64,000 nt of DNA from NCBI RefSeq assembly GCF_008079445.1, contig NZ_VRYH01000003.1:62001-126000 (forward strand), written 5' to 3'. The stretch's first letter is position 1; the number at the start of each line of letters is the position of its first letter. Made by a program: the position numbers and the translations under genes. The DNA comes from Aidingimonas lacisalsi (GTDB lineage Bacteria; Pseudomonadota; Gammaproteobacteria; Pseudomonadales; Halomonadaceae). The notes under the pieces are model-generated. The model was given only the letters and a program-made list of their open reading frames with translations, ran no database searches and had not been told where the DNA came from. Of the stretch, positions 29,213-39,972 are shown piece after piece.

Positions 29213-31552
29213 ATGAAACTTAAGACCATCGGATTGGCGGCGTTGCTGCTTGCCGGTGCCCAGACGGCACTGGCGGATACCTTCAATGTTTCGGACATTC
29301 GCGTGGAGGGCCTGCAACGTGTCTCGGCCGCTTCCGTGTTCAATGCGTTCCCGGTCAGTGCCAATGAAGGTGTTGATGAACGCGAATTGGCGGAAGCCGC
29401 AAGGGAACTGTTTGCCACTGGGCTTTTCGACGATGTCCGGCTGGCTCGTGAAGGCGACGTGCTAGTCATTCAGGTCGATGAACGGCCTGTGATCTATGAG
29501 CTCGATATCAGCGGCAACTCTCAGATCAATGAAGACGATCTCCGTGAAGGGCTCGCCGATTCCGATGTTTCCGAAGGTGAGGTGCTGCAATTATCCACTC
29601 TGGAGGAAATTCAGCGCGAACTCGAACAGGTATATCTGAGTCAAGGGCGCTATAGCGCCAGCATCGACGCCGATGTCGAAGAGCTCGACGATAATCGTGT
29701 ACGCGTCAACATCGACATCGACGAAGGCGCGGTGGCTAAAATTCGTCAGATCAACATCGTCGGCAATGAAGACTATGATGACGAGACCCTGCGTGAGTCG
29801 TTCGAGCTCGAGGATCGCCCTGGCTGGTTCTTTGGCTGGTTCTCCGATGATGAGTATGCTCGCGAACGTCTCTCCGGTGATCTGGAGCGTTTACGTTCTT
29901 TCTACCTCGACCGCGGTTACGTGAATTTCAATATTGCCTCGACACAGGTGTCCATCAGTCCCGATAAGTCTGATATCTACATCACCGTCAATGTCGAAGA
30001 GGGAGAGCGTTTTCGACTCGGAGACATTCATTTTGCAGGAGATCTGAAAATCAGCGAGGACGAGGCGCTTTCGCTGGTTGAAGCCGAACCTGGCGAAATA
30101 TTCTCGCGGAGTGACGTCACGGCATCGTCCGAAGCGATTCGTTCCCGGCTGGGTGCTGAGGGATACGCCTTCGCCGAAGTCGAGGGAGTACCTGAAGTCA
30201 ATGCCGATGGCGAGACTGTCGATCTGACATTCCAGGTCCAGCCTGGACGCAGGGCGACAGTGCGCCGCATCAACTTCGTGGGCAACACCACCACCGAGGA
30301 TGAAGTGTTGCGCCGTGAAATGGTGCAGATGGAAGGTGCGCCAGCATCGACCGACCAAATCACTCAGTCGCGCCAGCGGCTGGAACGTCTTGGCTTTTTC
30401 CGCCAGGTGGAGGTCGAGACCGAACCGGTTCCGGGAAATCCCGATCAACTCGACGTCACTTATAATGTCGAAGAGCAGCCGTCCGGCTCGATCTCGGCGA
30501 GCGTCGGTTACTCGCAGAGTGCAGGGGTCATCTATGGCGCTTCGCTTTCCCAGAACAACTTCCTGGGTACAGGTAACCGAGTGAACGTCGGCGCTCAACG
30601 CAGCGATACGTTCACCAACGTCAATTTCGGTTTTACCGACCCCTACTGGACGCTCGATGGCATTTCGCGAGGATACAATCTGTTCTATCGCGAAACCGAT
30701 TATGAAGACTCCGATATCTCGACCTATTCGACTGACGCGTTTGGCGGTGGGATCAATTTCGGCTATCCGGTCAATGAGTTGTCGCGCCTGAATTTCGGTG
30801 CCAATGTCGAGGATCTGTCGATCAAGACTTATGACGACACCGCCTCGGAGATCATGCAATACGTCGATGAACAGGGTAGCGACGCTCAGAGCTTGAACGT
30901 CACGGCCAGTTGGACACGTAACAATCTCAATCGCGGTGTGCTACCGACAGACGGCAGCTACCAGCGCGCCTCGTTGGAAACCTCGGTACCCGGTAGCGAT
31001 GCCGAATATTACAAGGCACGCTATGAAGCCCAGCGTTTGTTCGCGCTTGATAATGAGTGGGCGTTGAAATTCGGTACCGAGTTGGGATATGCCGACACCA
31101 TGGGGGGAGATGATCCCTATCCGTTCTATGAGAATTTCTTCTCTGGTGGCCTGGGATCGGTACGTGGATATACCTCCAATACCCTCGGGCCCCAGACGAC
31201 GCCCCAACCCGGTGATGACGAAGACCGCACTCTCGGGGGGAACGTCCTGATCGAAGGGACAGCCGAACTCCTGTTCCCGCTACCCTTCATCGAGGATCGG
31301 CGCTCGATGCAGACTAGCCTCTTCGTGGATGCGGGCAATACGTTCCTGACCGACTGTTATGATGTCGAGCCGGGCCGCACGTCACAGTGCGAGTCGGGCG
31401 TCGACCTGGGAGAGTTGCGTTACAGTGCTGGCGTAGGCTTGTCCTGGCTGACACCGGTTGGCCCCCTGACCTTCAGTGTGGCTCAACCTATCAATGACCA
31501 GGATGAAGATGACACTCAGTTCTTCCAGTTCTCTCTGGGCCAAACGTTCTGA
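29213..31552 (+). CDS. bamA: Outer membrane protein assembly factor BamA
   Basis: A 779-residue outer-membrane protein, the core of the BAM complex. A signal peptide (MKLKTIGLAALLLAGAQTALA, cut after Ala21) leads into five POTRA domains (about 22-420) and a C-terminal beta-barrel. The loop-6 motif appears as VRGY near 648, a conservative form of VRGF. The barrel ends in Phe (LGQTF), as outer-membrane proteins should. The frame reaches back to 29171, but only 29213 begins at the signal peptide. Asp and Glu are very abundant, consistent with life in salt. Confidence 0.97.
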   Translation: MKLKTIGLAALLLAGAQTALADTFNVSDIRVEGLQRVSAASVFNAFPVSANEGVDERELAEAARELFATGLFDDVRLAREGDVLVIQVDERPVIYELDISGNSQINEDDLREGLADSDVSEGEVLQLSTLEEIQRELEQVYLSQGRYSASIDADVEELDDNRVRVNIDIDEGAVAKIRQINIVGNEDYDDETLRESFELEDRPGWFFGWFSDDEYARERLSGDLERLRSFYLDRGYVNFNIASTQVSISPDKSDIYITVNVEEGERFRLGDIHFAGDLKISEDEALSLVEAEPGEIFSRSDVTASSEAIRSRLGAEGYAFAEVEGVPEVNADGETVDLTFQVQPGRRATVRRINFVGNTTTEDEVLRREMVQMEGAPASTDQITQSRQRLERLGFFRQVEVETEPVPGNPDQLDVTYNVEEQPSGSISASVGYSQSAGVIYGASLSQNNFLGTGNRVNVGAQRSDTFTNVNFGFTDPYWTLDGISRGYNLFYRETDYEDSDISTYSTDAFGGGINFGYPVNELSRLNFGANVEDLSIKTYDDTASEIMQYVDEQGSDAQSLNVTASWTRNNLNRGVLPTDGSYQRASLETSVPGSDAEYYKARYEAQRLFALDNEWALKFGTELGYADTMGGDDPYPFYENFFSGGLGSVRGYTSNTLGPQTTPQPGDDEDRTLGGNVLIEGTAELLFPLPFIEDRRSMQTSLFVDAGNTFLTDCYDVEPGRTSQCESGVDLGELRYSAGVGLSWLTPVGPLTFSVAQPINDQDEDDTQFFQFSLGQTF

Positions 31553-31592
31553 GGCGAACCTGAGACATGAACGCGTCAAGGAGTATGAGCGT

Positions 31593-32096
31593 ATGCGTAG
31601 AATGATTGGGGGGTTGTGCCTAGGGATGGTGACGCTCTTTGCGCTGCCGGCACACGCGACTGAAGTGGCTGTCGTTGACTGGCGTGAAGCCTTGATGAAC
31701 ACCAATGCGGCACAGCAGTCTCGCACCCAGCTGGAAAATCGAATCGGAAGCCAGCAACAGCAAGCCCAGTCGCTTGGCCAGGAATTGCAACAATTGCAGC
31801 AGCGGCTCCAGCAGGACGGCGATGTCATGTCCGATTCGGAGCGTCAGCAAGTCCAGCAGGAGTTGCAGCAGAAAGGGCAGCAATTCCAGCAATTACGGGC
31901 ACAGATACAGCAAGCTCAACAGCGTGCTGAACAGCAGTTGCTGGAAGAGTCTCGGCCGAAGTTGGAGCAGGCTATCGATCAGGTCGTCCAACGCCATGGT
32001 GTGGAAGTGGTCGTTGACGGTGAAGCAGCCATCCATGTCGATGACGGGCTCGATTTGACCGACGAGGTCACACAGATTCTCGACTCGCTCAACTGA
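31593..32096 (+). CDS. skp: Periplasmic chaperone Skp/OmpH
   Basis: A 167-residue OmpH-family chaperone that shields unfolded outer-membrane proteins on their way to BamA, encoded just upstream. A signal peptide (MRRMIGGLCLG...LPAHA, cut after Ala22) precedes a conserved VAVVDWREALMNT segment and a long coiled coil. AAGGAG at 31578-31583 supports the ATG at 31593. The coiled coil is unusually glutamine-rich, with many QQ pairs between about 50 and 115, where other Skp proteins use more Lys and Glu. Confidence 0.92.
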   Translation: MRRMIGGLCLGMVTLFALPAHATEVAVVDWREALMNTNAAQQSRTQLENRIGSQQQQAQSLGQELQQLQQRLQQDGDVMSDSERQQVQQELQQKGQQFQQLRAQIQQAQQRAEQQLLEESRPKLEQAIDQVVQRHGVEVVVDGEAAIHVDDGLDLTDEVTQILDSLN

Positions 32097-32102
32097 GGCA
32101 CT

Positions 32103-32124
32103 GGGGGGAGGTTTGACTCCCCCC
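32103..32124 (+). other. Hairpin between skp and lpxD
   Basis: A perfect eight-bp stem GGGGGGAG/CTCCCCCC with loop GTTTGA, six bases after the skp stop. The sequence after it (ATTGTCATG) is not a U-tract, so it is better seen as a stabilising or attenuating hairpin. Confidence 0.5.
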
Positions 32125-32149
32125 ATTGTCATGTATCCTGCAGGCACCC

Positions 32150-33190
32150 ATGAACAATCCCTCACCTCAAGGACTGACGCTGGCAGAGCTCGCCAATCGG
32201 CTGGGAGCACGCCTCAATGGCGATGGTGAGCGCATCGTGACCGGTTTGGCGACGTTGAGCGAAGCCGGCCCGGATGACATTACCTTTCTCGCCAACAAGG
32301 CCTATCTAAAATACCTTGCTGACACGCGGGCAGCTGCCGTTCTCTTGCATCCCGATCATGTTGACGACTGCCCGACCAGCAGCCTCGCGCTCGCGAATCC
32401 GTACCTCGGTTATGCGGAACTGTCTCATCTTTTCGACCCCTTGGCGGCAAGGAATGTCCCGGGCATTCATCCGTCCGCTGTCGTCTCCGACCAGGCGACA
32501 GTCGGAGAAGACGTTCAGATAGGACCGCAGGTCGTCATCGAGGATGGCGTGTGGCTGGGAGCAGGCGTCATCGTGGGACCAGGATCCGTAGTGGGGGCCA
32601 ACAGCGAGGTTGGCGAAGCATCACGGCTACATGCCAACGTGACGGTATGCCATGGCGTGATAATTGGCAAGCGGGCCATTCTGCACAGTGGCTGCGTGAT
32701 CGGGGGGGATGGCTTTGGCTTCGCCCATGATGGCCAATGCTGGCACAAGATTGCTCAGCTTGGTGGTGTTATCATGGGGGACGATGTCGAGGTTGGAAGT
32801 TGTTCGAGTATCGATCGGGGTGCCTTGGGCGACACCATCATCGAGGATGACGTCAAGATCGACAGCCAAGTGCAGATTGCTCATAACGTTCAGATAGGCG
32901 AGCATAGCGCCTTGGCGGGTTGTGTTGGCATTGCCGGTTCCACCAAGGTCGGCAGGCACTGCATGTTGGGGGGCGGCGTTGGATTGTCGGGGCACCTGAC
33001 TATCTGTGATGGTGTACAGGTGACCGGTATGAGTCTGGTGACCAATTCGATTCATGAGCCTGGCGTTTATTCATCAGGAACGGGCGCCATGGATAATGCA
33101 CAGTGGCGCAAGAATGCCGTTCGTTTCAAGCAACTCGATGAAATCGCCAAGCGGCTGGTGCGTCTCGAGAGAGCCAGTCGCCGCAGCTGA
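32150..33190 (+). CDS. lpxD: UDP-3-O-(3-hydroxyacyl)glucosamine N-acyltransferase
   Basis: A 346-residue left-handed beta-helix acyltransferase adding the second acyl chain in lipid A synthesis. The N-terminal [18 protein letters not shown] region and many hexapeptide repeats are clear; the catalytic His region is QIAHNVQIG. An in-frame TTG at 32126 gives a slightly longer form, but the ATG at 32150 matches the family N-terminus better. Its Shine-Dalgarno is weak. Confidence 0.96.
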   Translation: MNNPSPQGLTLAELANRLGARLNGDGERIVTGLATLSEAGPDDITFLANKAYLKYLADTRAAAVLLHPDHVDDCPTSSLALANPYLGYAELSHLFDPLAARNVPGIHPSAVVSDQATVGEDVQIGPQVVIEDGVWLGAGVIVGPGSVVGANSEVGEASRLHANVTVCHGVIIGKRAILHSGCVIGGDGFGFAHDGQCWHKIAQLGGVIMGDDVEVGSCSSIDRGALGDTIIEDDVKIDSQVQIAHNVQIGEHSALAGCVGIAGSTKVGRHCMLGGGVGLSGHLTICDGVQVTGMSLVTNSIHEPGVYSSGTGAMDNAQWRKNAVRFKQLDEIAKRLVRLERASRRS

Positions 33191-33248
33191 TCCTTGCTTT
33201 TCGCCGCAATTTCATTGCCCGTTTGTCATACAGACACTGTCATCGCCT

Positions 33249-33271
33249 GCCCCCTCGGGAGGGCTTTTTTT
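33249..33271 (+). terminator. Terminator-like hairpin between lpxD and fabZ
   Basis: GCCCCCT-CGGG-AGGGC followed directly by TTTTTTT (33265-33271). The stem is short and carries a bulge, but the T-tract is the best in this region. It lies 20 bp before the fabZ start, so it would act as a partial terminator inside the lpx operon. Confidence 0.5.
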
Positions 33272-33290
33272 CATTCCAGAGGTCGTATCG

Positions 33291-33734
33291 ATGGTCATGG
33301 ACATCAACGAGATTCGTGAATATTTGCCCCACCGTTACCCGTTTCTACTGATAGATCGCGTACTTGACTTGAAGGTGGGTGAGTCCATCGTCGGCTACAA
33401 GAATGTCAGTATCAATGAGCCATTCTTCAATGGTCATTTCCCGCATCACCCGATCATGCCTGGTGTGCTAGTGATAGAAGCCCTGGCACAGGCCTGCGGT
33501 ATTCTTGGGTTCAAGACAGTCAACAAGATGCCTGCCGATGGTTACGTATATTATCTGGTGGGTAGTGATAATGTTCGCTTCAAGCATCCCGTGATGCCCG
33601 GCGATCAATTACATCTGGAAGCCAACGTCATCCGAGCTCGGCGAGGTATCTGGAAATTCGCCTGCCGTGCCACGGTGAATGACGAAGTGGTATGCGAAGC
33701 CGACATCATTTGTGCCGAGAGGAAGGTCGCTTGA
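33291..33734 (+). CDS. fabZ: 3-hydroxyacyl-ACP dehydratase FabZ
   Basis: A 147-residue hot-dog-fold dehydratase of fatty acid elongation; it competes with LpxA for hydroxyacyl-ACP. Catalytic His49 is in [11 protein letters not shown] and Glu63 in VIEALAQ, with the usual 14-residue spacing. AGAGG eight bases upstream favours the ATG at 33291 over the one at 33297. Its stop overlaps the lpxA start. Confidence 0.97.
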   Translation: MVMDINEIREYLPHRYPFLLIDRVLDLKVGESIVGYKNVSINEPFFNGHFPHHPIMPGVLVIEALAQACGILGFKTVNKMPADGYVYYLVGSDNVRFKHPVMPGDQLHLEANVIRARRGIWKFACRATVNDEVVCEADIICAERKVA

Positions 33735-34498
33735 TTCATCGCACAGCTATTGTTGATCCCGACGCCCGTGTGGCCGATGACGTCGAAGTTGGCCCATTCA
33801 GCGTCATTGGCGCGGATGTAGAGATCGGTGCCGGTAGCGTCATCGGTCCCCATGTCGTAGTCAAGGGCCCCGCACGGTTGGGTGAGCGCACACGTATTTT
33901 TCAATTCGCGTCGGTTGGCGAAGACTGCCAGGATAAGAAATACGGTGGAGAACGAACCTGGTTGGTGATGGGGGACGATAACGTCGTCCGCGAAGGTGCG
34001 ACATTGCATCGTGGCACGGCGCAGGATCGTGGCGAGACGACGATCGGACATCGCAACCTGTTCATGGCTTATGTCCATGTCGGGCATGACTGCATCATTG
34101 GGGACGACTGTGTCCTGGCCAATCAGGTGACGCTCGCAGGTCACGTCTCCATCGGAGATTTCGCGATCCTGGGCGGGTTGTCCGCCATCCATCAGTTCTG
34201 CCACTTCGGAACCCACGCGATGGCCGGCGGTGGCTCGATCATCACCAAGGACACGCCTGCCTATATCATGATCAATGGCAACCCGGCGGCGCCGCATGGC
34301 CTCAACTCCGTGGGGTTGAAACGACGCGGTTTTTCCCGTGAGGCTATTCAGGCGCTCGGCGAGTCCTACAAGCTAGTATATCGCCAGGGGCTGACTGTAG
34401 AGCAGGCCCTTGCATCGATCGAAGCACGTTATCAACTTCCGGAAACGGCGACTTTCGTGGAGTCGATTCGTGTGTCGACCCGCGGTATAACGCGCTGA
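33731..34498 (+). CDS. lpxA: UDP-N-acetylglucosamine acyltransferase
   Basis: A 255-residue trimeric left-handed beta-helix enzyme for the first step of lipid A synthesis. The catalytic region has His116 and His119 in YVHVGHD, and the C-terminus ends STRGITR as in Pseudomonas LpxA. The start is a TTG at 33731: it overlaps the fabZ TGA by three bases, has GAGGAAGG upstream, and gives the family N-terminus [11 protein letters not shown]. The earlier in-frame start at 33692 would lie inside fabZ and add non-family residues. Confidence 0.94.
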   Translation: MIHRTAIVDPDARVADDVEVGPFSVIGADVEIGAGSVIGPHVVVKGPARLGERTRIFQFASVGEDCQDKKYGGERTWLVMGDDNVVREGATLHRGTAQDRGETTIGHRNLFMAYVHVGHDCIIGDDCVLANQVTLAGHVSIGDFAILGGLSAIHQFCHFGTHAMAGGGSIITKDTPAYIMINGNPAAPHGLNSVGLKRRGFSREAIQALGESYKLVYRQGLTVEQALASIEARYQLPETATFVESIRVSTRGITR

Positions 34499-34501
34499 AT
34501 C

Positions 34502-35695
34502 ATGACGAACCGACCGCTGAAGATTTACGTGGTTGCCGGAGAGCTGTCCGGCGACTTTCTGGGTGCCGGCCTGATGCGGTCATTGGCTTTGCGCCACCCC
34601 CATGTCGAGTTTCGCGGCATTGGCGGTCCGCGCATGCTGGCTGAAGGGATGGATAGCCGTTATCCACTGGAAACACTATCCATCATGGGGCTGGTCGAAG
34701 TGCTGAAACACCTGCCGAGATTGGTGGGCGTTCGACGCGCCTTGCGACGGGATGCCCTGGCATGGCAACCGGATATCATGATCGGTATCGATGCGCCGGA
34801 CTTCAATCTCGGTTTGGAGCGTGCGCTGCGTCGGAAGGGAGTCACGACGGCTCACTATGTCAGTCCGTCCGTTTGGGCGTGGCGGCAAGGTCGAGTCAAG
34901 GGAATCGCGCGTTCCGTGGATGCCATGCTGACGTTCCTGCCCTTCGAGGCCGCGTTCTATCGGCAACACCACGTGCCGGTGGCGTATGTCGGCCATCCGC
35001 TGGCCGATGAATTACCGCTGGATAATGATCGCCAAGGGGCTCGAGAGACCTTGGGGCTGACGATGAGCGCGCCGGTCCTGACGGTATTACCCGGGTCTCG
35101 AGCCAGCGAAATCCGCTTCCATGCGTCGGTCTTTCTCGATGCCGTCGAACGTTTGCGCTCGGAGCGTCCCTCATTGCAGGTAGTGGTGCCTGCGGCAACC
35201 CCGCAACGGCATAGAGAACTGCAGGCGTTGCTGGCACAGCGACCCGCTCTCGCGGCGCATGTCATGCTTCTCGATGGTAATGCCCGACAGGCCATGATAG
35301 CGGCGGATGCCGTGCTGTTGGCATCTGGAACCGCTGCGCTGGAGGCCATGCTCTGTCACCGTGCCATGGTGGTCGCCTACCGGATGGCACCGATGACGTA
35401 CCGGTTGGCCAGGCGACTGGTCAAGACGCCATGGATATCGCTGCCGAATCTGATCGCGCGTGAGGCCCTGATTCCTGAGTTGATCCAGGATGCAGCCAGC
35501 GCCGCAGCGATTGCCGACAGACTGACAGTGCTGCTGGACGATGACGAGGAGCGCCATGACCAAGAACGTCGTTTCACGTCCATGCATGCCGAGCTTCAAC
35601 GGGGAGCCAGCGAACGTGCTGCCGATGCCGTGACGGCCTTGATCGAGCGCCGTTCCTTACCTGACGGTGTTGTCAACGGAGAGGAATCACCATGA
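34502..35695 (+). CDS. lpxB: Lipid-A-disaccharide synthase
   Basis: A 397-residue GT19 glycosyltransferase joining UDP-diacylglucosamine to lipid X at the inner membrane. Family segments are present: [13 protein letters not shown] at the N-terminus, [24 protein letters not shown] and YVGHPLADE. It starts three bases after the lpxA stop and overlaps rnhB by four bases (ATGA). Confidence 0.97.
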   Translation: MTNRPLKIYVVAGELSGDFLGAGLMRSLALRHPHVEFRGIGGPRMLAEGMDSRYPLETLSIMGLVEVLKHLPRLVGVRRALRRDALAWQPDIMIGIDAPDFNLGLERALRRKGVTTAHYVSPSVWAWRQGRVKGIARSVDAMLTFLPFEAAFYRQHHVPVAYVGHPLADELPLDNDRQGARETLGLTMSAPVLTVLPGSRASEIRFHASVFLDAVERLRSERPSLQVVVPAATPQRHRELQALLAQRPALAAHVMLLDGNARQAMIAADAVLLASGTAALEAMLCHRAMVVAYRMAPMTYRLARRLVKTPWISLPNLIAREALIPELIQDAASAAAIADRLTVLLDDDEERHDQERRFTSMHAELQRGASERAADAVTALIERRSLPDGVVNGEESP

Positions 35696-36303
35696 GTGAT
35701 ACTGCATGGCCGCCCTTGACGATTGATTACGATGGAATTCATCTAGCCGGTGTGGATGAGGTGGGGCGCGGACCGTTGGTCGGTGCCGTCGTGGCTGCTG
35801 CCGTGATCCTCGACCCTGAGACTCCCATCCCGGGGTTGGTCGACTCCAAGACCCTGACAGCCAGGCGCAGGGAGTGTCTGGATCAAGACATCCGCGAGTT
35901 CGCTCTGGCTTTTGCCGTCGCTGAAGCCTCTCCGGCCGAGGTCGATGAGTTCAACATCTATCATGCCACCCACCTTGCCATGCGCAGGGCAGTGGATGCG
36001 CTACCTGTGCCTGCGGAATACCTGCTGGTGGATGGCAACCGACTACCAGGGCATGACTTGCCTGGCCAGGCCGTGGTAAAGGGCGATGCTCGCCATCCGG
36101 CCATTGCTGCGGCATCCATATTGGCGAAGGTATATCGGGATGCTCAGATGACACATCTGGATTCGAGGTACCCGGGTTACGGGTTCGCCCGCCATAAAGG
36201 GTACCCAACGGCCGAGCACCTCGCAGCTCTGGAACGCCTGGGGCCCTTGCCGGAACACAGGCGTTCCTTCGCCCCGGTCAAGCGACAATTGGCGCTATTC
36301 TAG
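35692..36303 (+). CDS. rnhB: Ribonuclease HII
   Basis: A 203-residue RNase H type 2 that removes misincorporated ribonucleotides and RNA from RNA-DNA hybrids. The catalytic acidic residues are Asp22-Glu23 in [10 protein letters not shown] and Asp114 in LLVDGN. It overlaps lpxB by ATGA and has AGAGG upstream. Placement between lpxB and dnaE is the standard gammaproteobacterial order. Confidence 0.97.
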   Translation: MSDTAWPPLTIDYDGIHLAGVDEVGRGPLVGAVVAAAVILDPETPIPGLVDSKTLTARRRECLDQDIREFALAFAVAEASPAEVDEFNIYHATHLAMRRAVDALPVPAEYLLVDGNRLPGHDLPGQAVVKGDARHPAIAAASILAKVYRDAQMTHLDSRYPGYGFARHKGYPTAEHLAALERLGPLPEHRRSFAPVKRQLALF

Positions 36304-36313
36304 TGTAACGATG

Positions 36314-36330
36314 CCAGGCACAATGCCTGG
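36314..36330 (+). other. Short hairpin between rnhB and dnaE
   Basis: A seven-bp stem CCAGGCA/TGCCTGG with a three-base loop (CAA), ten bases after the rnhB stop and without a U-tract. Confidence 0.35.
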
Positions 36331-36364
36331 TAGCTGACCATTATCGACAGATCACGAGTCTCAT

Positions 36365-39300
36365 ATGACTACCCCTTTTGTTCATCTTCGCGTGCATACG
36401 GAGTTCTCGCTCGTCGACGGCTTGGTAAAACTCAAGCCGCTGGTATCTGCGACCGCCCAGCAAGGCATGCCGGCGGTGTCGGTGACTGACGAAACCAACC
36501 TGTTCGGCCTGGTCAAGGCGTATACCGGCGCTGAAGGAGCGGGCCTCAAGCCGATCATCGGTGCCGATCTCTGGTTGGAGAATGCCCATGATGAGTCACA
36601 CCCATACCGCCTGACGCTACTGGCAATGAATAACGAGGGGTATCGGCATCTCACCGAGTTGATTTCCCGCGCCTGGGTGGAAGGTCAGCAACGCGGTATC
36701 CCCTTGCTAAAGAAACCCTGGGTGTTCGAACGGAGCGAGGGGTTGATCGCTCTGTCGGGGGCACGGGAAGGTGAGATTGGCCGGTATCTCCTGTCCGATC
36801 ATCGTGGCGAAGCCGACAAGTTGCTGGAAGAGTGGAACCGCCATTTCCCGGGCCGCTTCTATCTCGAACTGGTGCGAACGGGGCGCGCTAACGAAGAAGA
36901 GTGCCTGCACCTGTCGGTGGAGCTGGCAGCTGCAACCGGTACACCGGTGGTAGCCACCAACGACGTACGCTTCCTGTCCCGCGATGAGTTCTGGGCACAC
37001 GAAACCCGCGTCGCCATCGGTGAAGGCAAGGCGCTTGACGATCCAAGACGTGAACGTCGTTACAGCGAGGAGCAATACCTCAAGAGCCCCGAGGAAATGG
37101 CGGAGTTGTTCGCCGATATTCCCGAAGCGCTCGAGAATAGTGTCCTGATTGCAGCCCGCTGCAATGTCGAGGTTCGCCTGGGTGAGATTTTCCTGCCCGA
37201 ATTCCCGATCCCGGAAGGGATGACCCAGGAAACGTTTTTCCGCAAGATTTCTCACGATGGTCTCAATGAGCGCCTGGCCCAGCTCTTCGATGGGCCCAGC
37301 GCCATCTACCAGGGGCGCAACCGGGCCGACTATGAAGAAGCCTATCGACAACGACTGGACTTCGAGCTCGATATCATCTTGCAGATGGGCTTCCCCGGTT
37401 ACTTCCTGATCGTCATGGACTTCATTCAGTGGGCCAAGGAGAATGATGTGCCCGTCGGACCCGGGCGTGGTTCCGGAGCCGGCTCGCTGGTTGCCTATGC
37501 CTTGCAGATCACCGATCTTGATCCGCTGGAATACGATCTGCTGTTCGAACGCTTTCTCAATCCCGAACGGGTATCGATGCCCGACTTCGATGTCGATTTC
37601 TGCATGGAGAAGCGAGATCGAGTGATCGAATACGTTGCCGATCACTATGGCCGTGATGCGGTATCCCAGATCGTGACCTTCGGTACCATGGCTGCTAAGG
37701 CGGTAGTCCGTGATGTGGCGAGGGCCCAAGGGAAGCCATACTCACTGGGTGACAAGCTCTCTAAACTGATCCCGTTCGAAGTCGGCATGACTCTGGCCAA
37801 GGCCCATGAGCAGGAAGAACCGCTGCGCGAGTTTCTCGAGCATGACGATGATGCCCGAGAAATCTGGGACATGGCACTCAAACTCGAAGGCATCACGCGT
37901 GGTAGCGGCAAGCACGCGGGTGGGGTCGTGATCGCTCCCACCAAGTTGACCGATTTCGCTCCCCTGTTGTGTGAAGACGATGGGAGTGGACTGGTTGTCC
38001 AGTTCGACAAGAACGATATCGAGGAAGCCGGGCTGGTCAAGTTCGACTTCTTGGGACTCAGGACCCTGACGATCATCGACTGGGCCCTGGAGATGGTGGA
38101 TCAAGTCCGGGCGGCTCAAGGGGAGGGACCGTTGGATATCAACACCATTCCCCTGGATGATGTGCCGACGTTCGACCGCCTGAAACGGGCCGAAACCACG
38201 GCGGTATTCCAGTTGGAATCCCGCGGTATGAAAGAGTTGATCAAACGCTTGCAGCCCGACTCGCTGGAAGACTTGATTGCTCTGGTTGCGCTATTCCGTC
38301 CCGGCCCGCTGCAATCGGGGATGGTCGATGATTTCATCAACCGCAAGCATGGTCGGGCCGAGGTCTCTTATCCGCACCCGGATTATCAGCATGAGTGGCT
38401 CAAGCCGGTACTCGAGTCGACCTATGGCATCATCCTCTATCAGGAGCAGGTGATGCAGATCGCTCAGGTCATGGCTGGCTACAGTCTGGGGCAGGCCGAC
38501 CTATTGCGACGTGCCATGGGCAAGAAAAAGCCCGAAGAGATGGCCAAGCAGCGCGTCGGCTTCATGGAAGGTTGTGAAGCCAACGGTATCGATCGCGATC
38601 TGGCAGGCAATCTGTTCGACCTGGTTGAGAAATTCGCGGGTTATGGCTTCAATAAGTCGCACTCGGCCGCCTATGCTCTGGTTTCTTATCAAACCGCATG
38701 GCTCAAAGCGCATTATCCCGGCCCCTTCATGGCGGCGGTACTGTCCACTGAGATGGATAACCTGGACAAGGTGGTGCCGCTGATCGAGGAGTGTCGCCAT
38801 CTCTCGCTGACCGTGACGCCGCCCGATGTCAACGTCGGTGGCTACAAGTTCACCGTCGACGATGAGGAGCGTGTGGTCTATGGCCTGGGAGCCATCCGAG
38901 GCGTTGGAGAGGGGCCCATCGGTGCTATCGTCGAGGCTCGCAATGACGCTGGGCCGTTTACCGACTTGTTCGATTTCTGCCGCCGTGTCGACCCCAAGAG
39001 GATGAACAAGCGCACTCTCGAAGCACTGATTCGTGCGGGTGCACTGGATCGTCTCGGTCCCTCGCGCGCCGTTCTTACGGCTGCCCTTGAAGCGGCGATC
39101 AAAGCCGCGGCACAGAATCATGCCAATCAGACGCAGGGCATGATCGATATGTTTGGGGAGGCTTTCGCCGAGACGGAAGCCGAGGATGTGTATGCCGATT
39201 TCCGCCATGTGCGAGACTGGACCGACAAGGTTCGCCTGGCGGGGGAAAAAGAGACTCTGGGGCTGTACTTGACGGGCCACCCGATCGATGAGTATGAGCA

Positions 39301-39865
39301 TGAACTGACTCGGTTCGTATCGACACGTATTGCCGATCTCAGACCGTCGCGTGAGCCACAACGGGTGGCAGGCTTGGTGGTGGCCATGCGGACGATGAAG
39401 TCGAAGCGTGGTGACACCATGGCATTCGTGACACTGGACGATCGCACTGGCCGAATCGAGGCCTCGCTGTTTGGCGAGCTTTATGACCAGTTGCGCGGAC
39501 GCCTGGAGGCCGATCAGGTGATAATCGTCGAGGGGGAAGTCGCCAATGATGATTATACTGGTGGGCTGCGTTTGCGTGGCAAGGAAGTCACTCCCATGGT
39601 GGATGCGCGCACCCGCTACGGTGAAGCGATTGAGTTGTCACTCGATGGCCGCCGGGTCAACGGGCGATTGGTTGACTCGTTGCGGCATAGTCTGGCGCCG
39701 TGGCGAGATGCACAAGGGCTTCCGGTGCGACTTCGGTACCGCAATGAGGAAGCCAGCGGTTGGCTCGAGTTAGCCGATGAATGGCGTGTGGCACCCAGCG
39801 ATGAGTTGTTGGTGGCACTACGGGATGTCGAGGGGCAGGATGGTGTCCGCCTTCGGTATCGTTAA
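36365..39865 (+). CDS. dnaE: DNA polymerase III alpha subunit
   Basis: A 1166-residue replicative polymerase catalytic subunit, close to E. coli DnaE (1160). The N-terminal PHP domain opens with [13 protein letters not shown]. The palm catalytic aspartates lie in MPDFDVDF (405-412), and [16 protein letters not shown] just before it is also characteristic. The helix-hairpin-helix and OB-fold regions fill the C-terminal third. A 61-bp gap with a small hairpin separates it from rnhB. Confidence 0.98.
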   Translation: MTTPFVHLRVHTEFSLVDGLVKLKPLVSATAQQGMPAVSVTDETNLFGLVKAYTGAEGAGLKPIIGADLWLENAHDESHPYRLTLLAMNNEGYRHLTELISRAWVEGQQRGIPLLKKPWVFERSEGLIALSGAREGEIGRYLLSDHRGEADKLLEEWNRHFPGRFYLELVRTGRANEEECLHLSVELAAATGTPVVATNDVRFLSRDEFWAHETRVAIGEGKALDDPRRERRYSEEQYLKSPEEMAELFADIPEALENSVLIAARCNVEVRLGEIFLPEFPIPEGMTQETFFRKISHDGLNERLAQLFDGPSAIYQGRNRADYEEAYRQRLDFELDIILQMGFPGYFLIVMDFIQWAKENDVPVGPGRGSGAGSLVAYALQITDLDPLEYDLLFERFLNPERVSMPDFDVDFCMEKRDRVIEYVADHYGRDAVSQIVTFGTMAAKAVVRDVARAQGKPYSLGDKLSKLIPFEVGMTLAKAHEQEEPLREFLEHDDDAREIWDMALKLEGITRGSGKHAGGVVIAPTKLTDFAPLLCEDDGSGLVVQFDKNDIEEAGLVKFDFLGLRTLTIIDWALEMVDQVRAAQGEGPLDINTIPLDDVPTFDRLKRAETTAVFQLESRGMKELIKRLQPDSLEDLIALVALFRPGPLQSGMVDDFINRKHGRAEVSYPHPDYQHEWLKPVLESTYGIILYQEQVMQIAQVMAGYSLGQADLLRRAMGKKKPEEMAKQRVGFMEGCEANGIDRDLAGNLFDLVEKFAGYGFNKSHSAAYALVSYQTAWLKAHYPGPFMAAVLSTEMDNLDKVVPLIEECRHLSLTVTPPDVNVGGYKFTVDDEERVVYGLGAIRGVGEGPIGAIVEARNDAGPFTDLFDFCRRVDPKRMNKRTLEALIRAGALDRLGPSRAVLTAALEAAIKAAAQNHANQTQGMIDMFGEAFAETEAEDVYADFRHVRDWTDKVRLAGEKETLGLYLTGHPIDEYEHELTRFVSTRIADLRPSREPQRVAGLVVAMRTMKSKRGDTMAFVTLDDRTGRIEASLFGELYDQLRGRLEADQVIIVEGEVANDDYTGGLRLRGKEVTPMVDARTRYGEAIELSLDGRRVNGRLVDSLRHSLAPWRDAQGLPVRLRYRNEEASGWLELADEWRVAPSDELLVALRDVEGQDGVRLRYR

Positions 39866-39875
39866 GTGAGTGGTG

Positions 39876-39896
39876 GCTTGCGCCGGCGGCGCAAGC
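39876..39896 (+). other. Hairpin between dnaE and accA
   Basis: A perfect nine-bp stem GCTTGCGCC/GGCGCAAGC with a three-base loop, ten bases after the dnaE stop. No U-tract follows. Confidence 0.45.
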
Positions 39897-39972
39897 TGCG
39901 ATAATGCCTGACAATGTCTCGAGACTGCCACGCAGTGGTGTGGCAGCCAGATTCCGACAAAGCTGAAGCGCT

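Noticed and set aside
29891-30859. Minus-strand ORF of 322 codons inside bamA
   Set aside because: Shadow of the BamA frame caused by its regular acidic codons; no ribosome site or family match.
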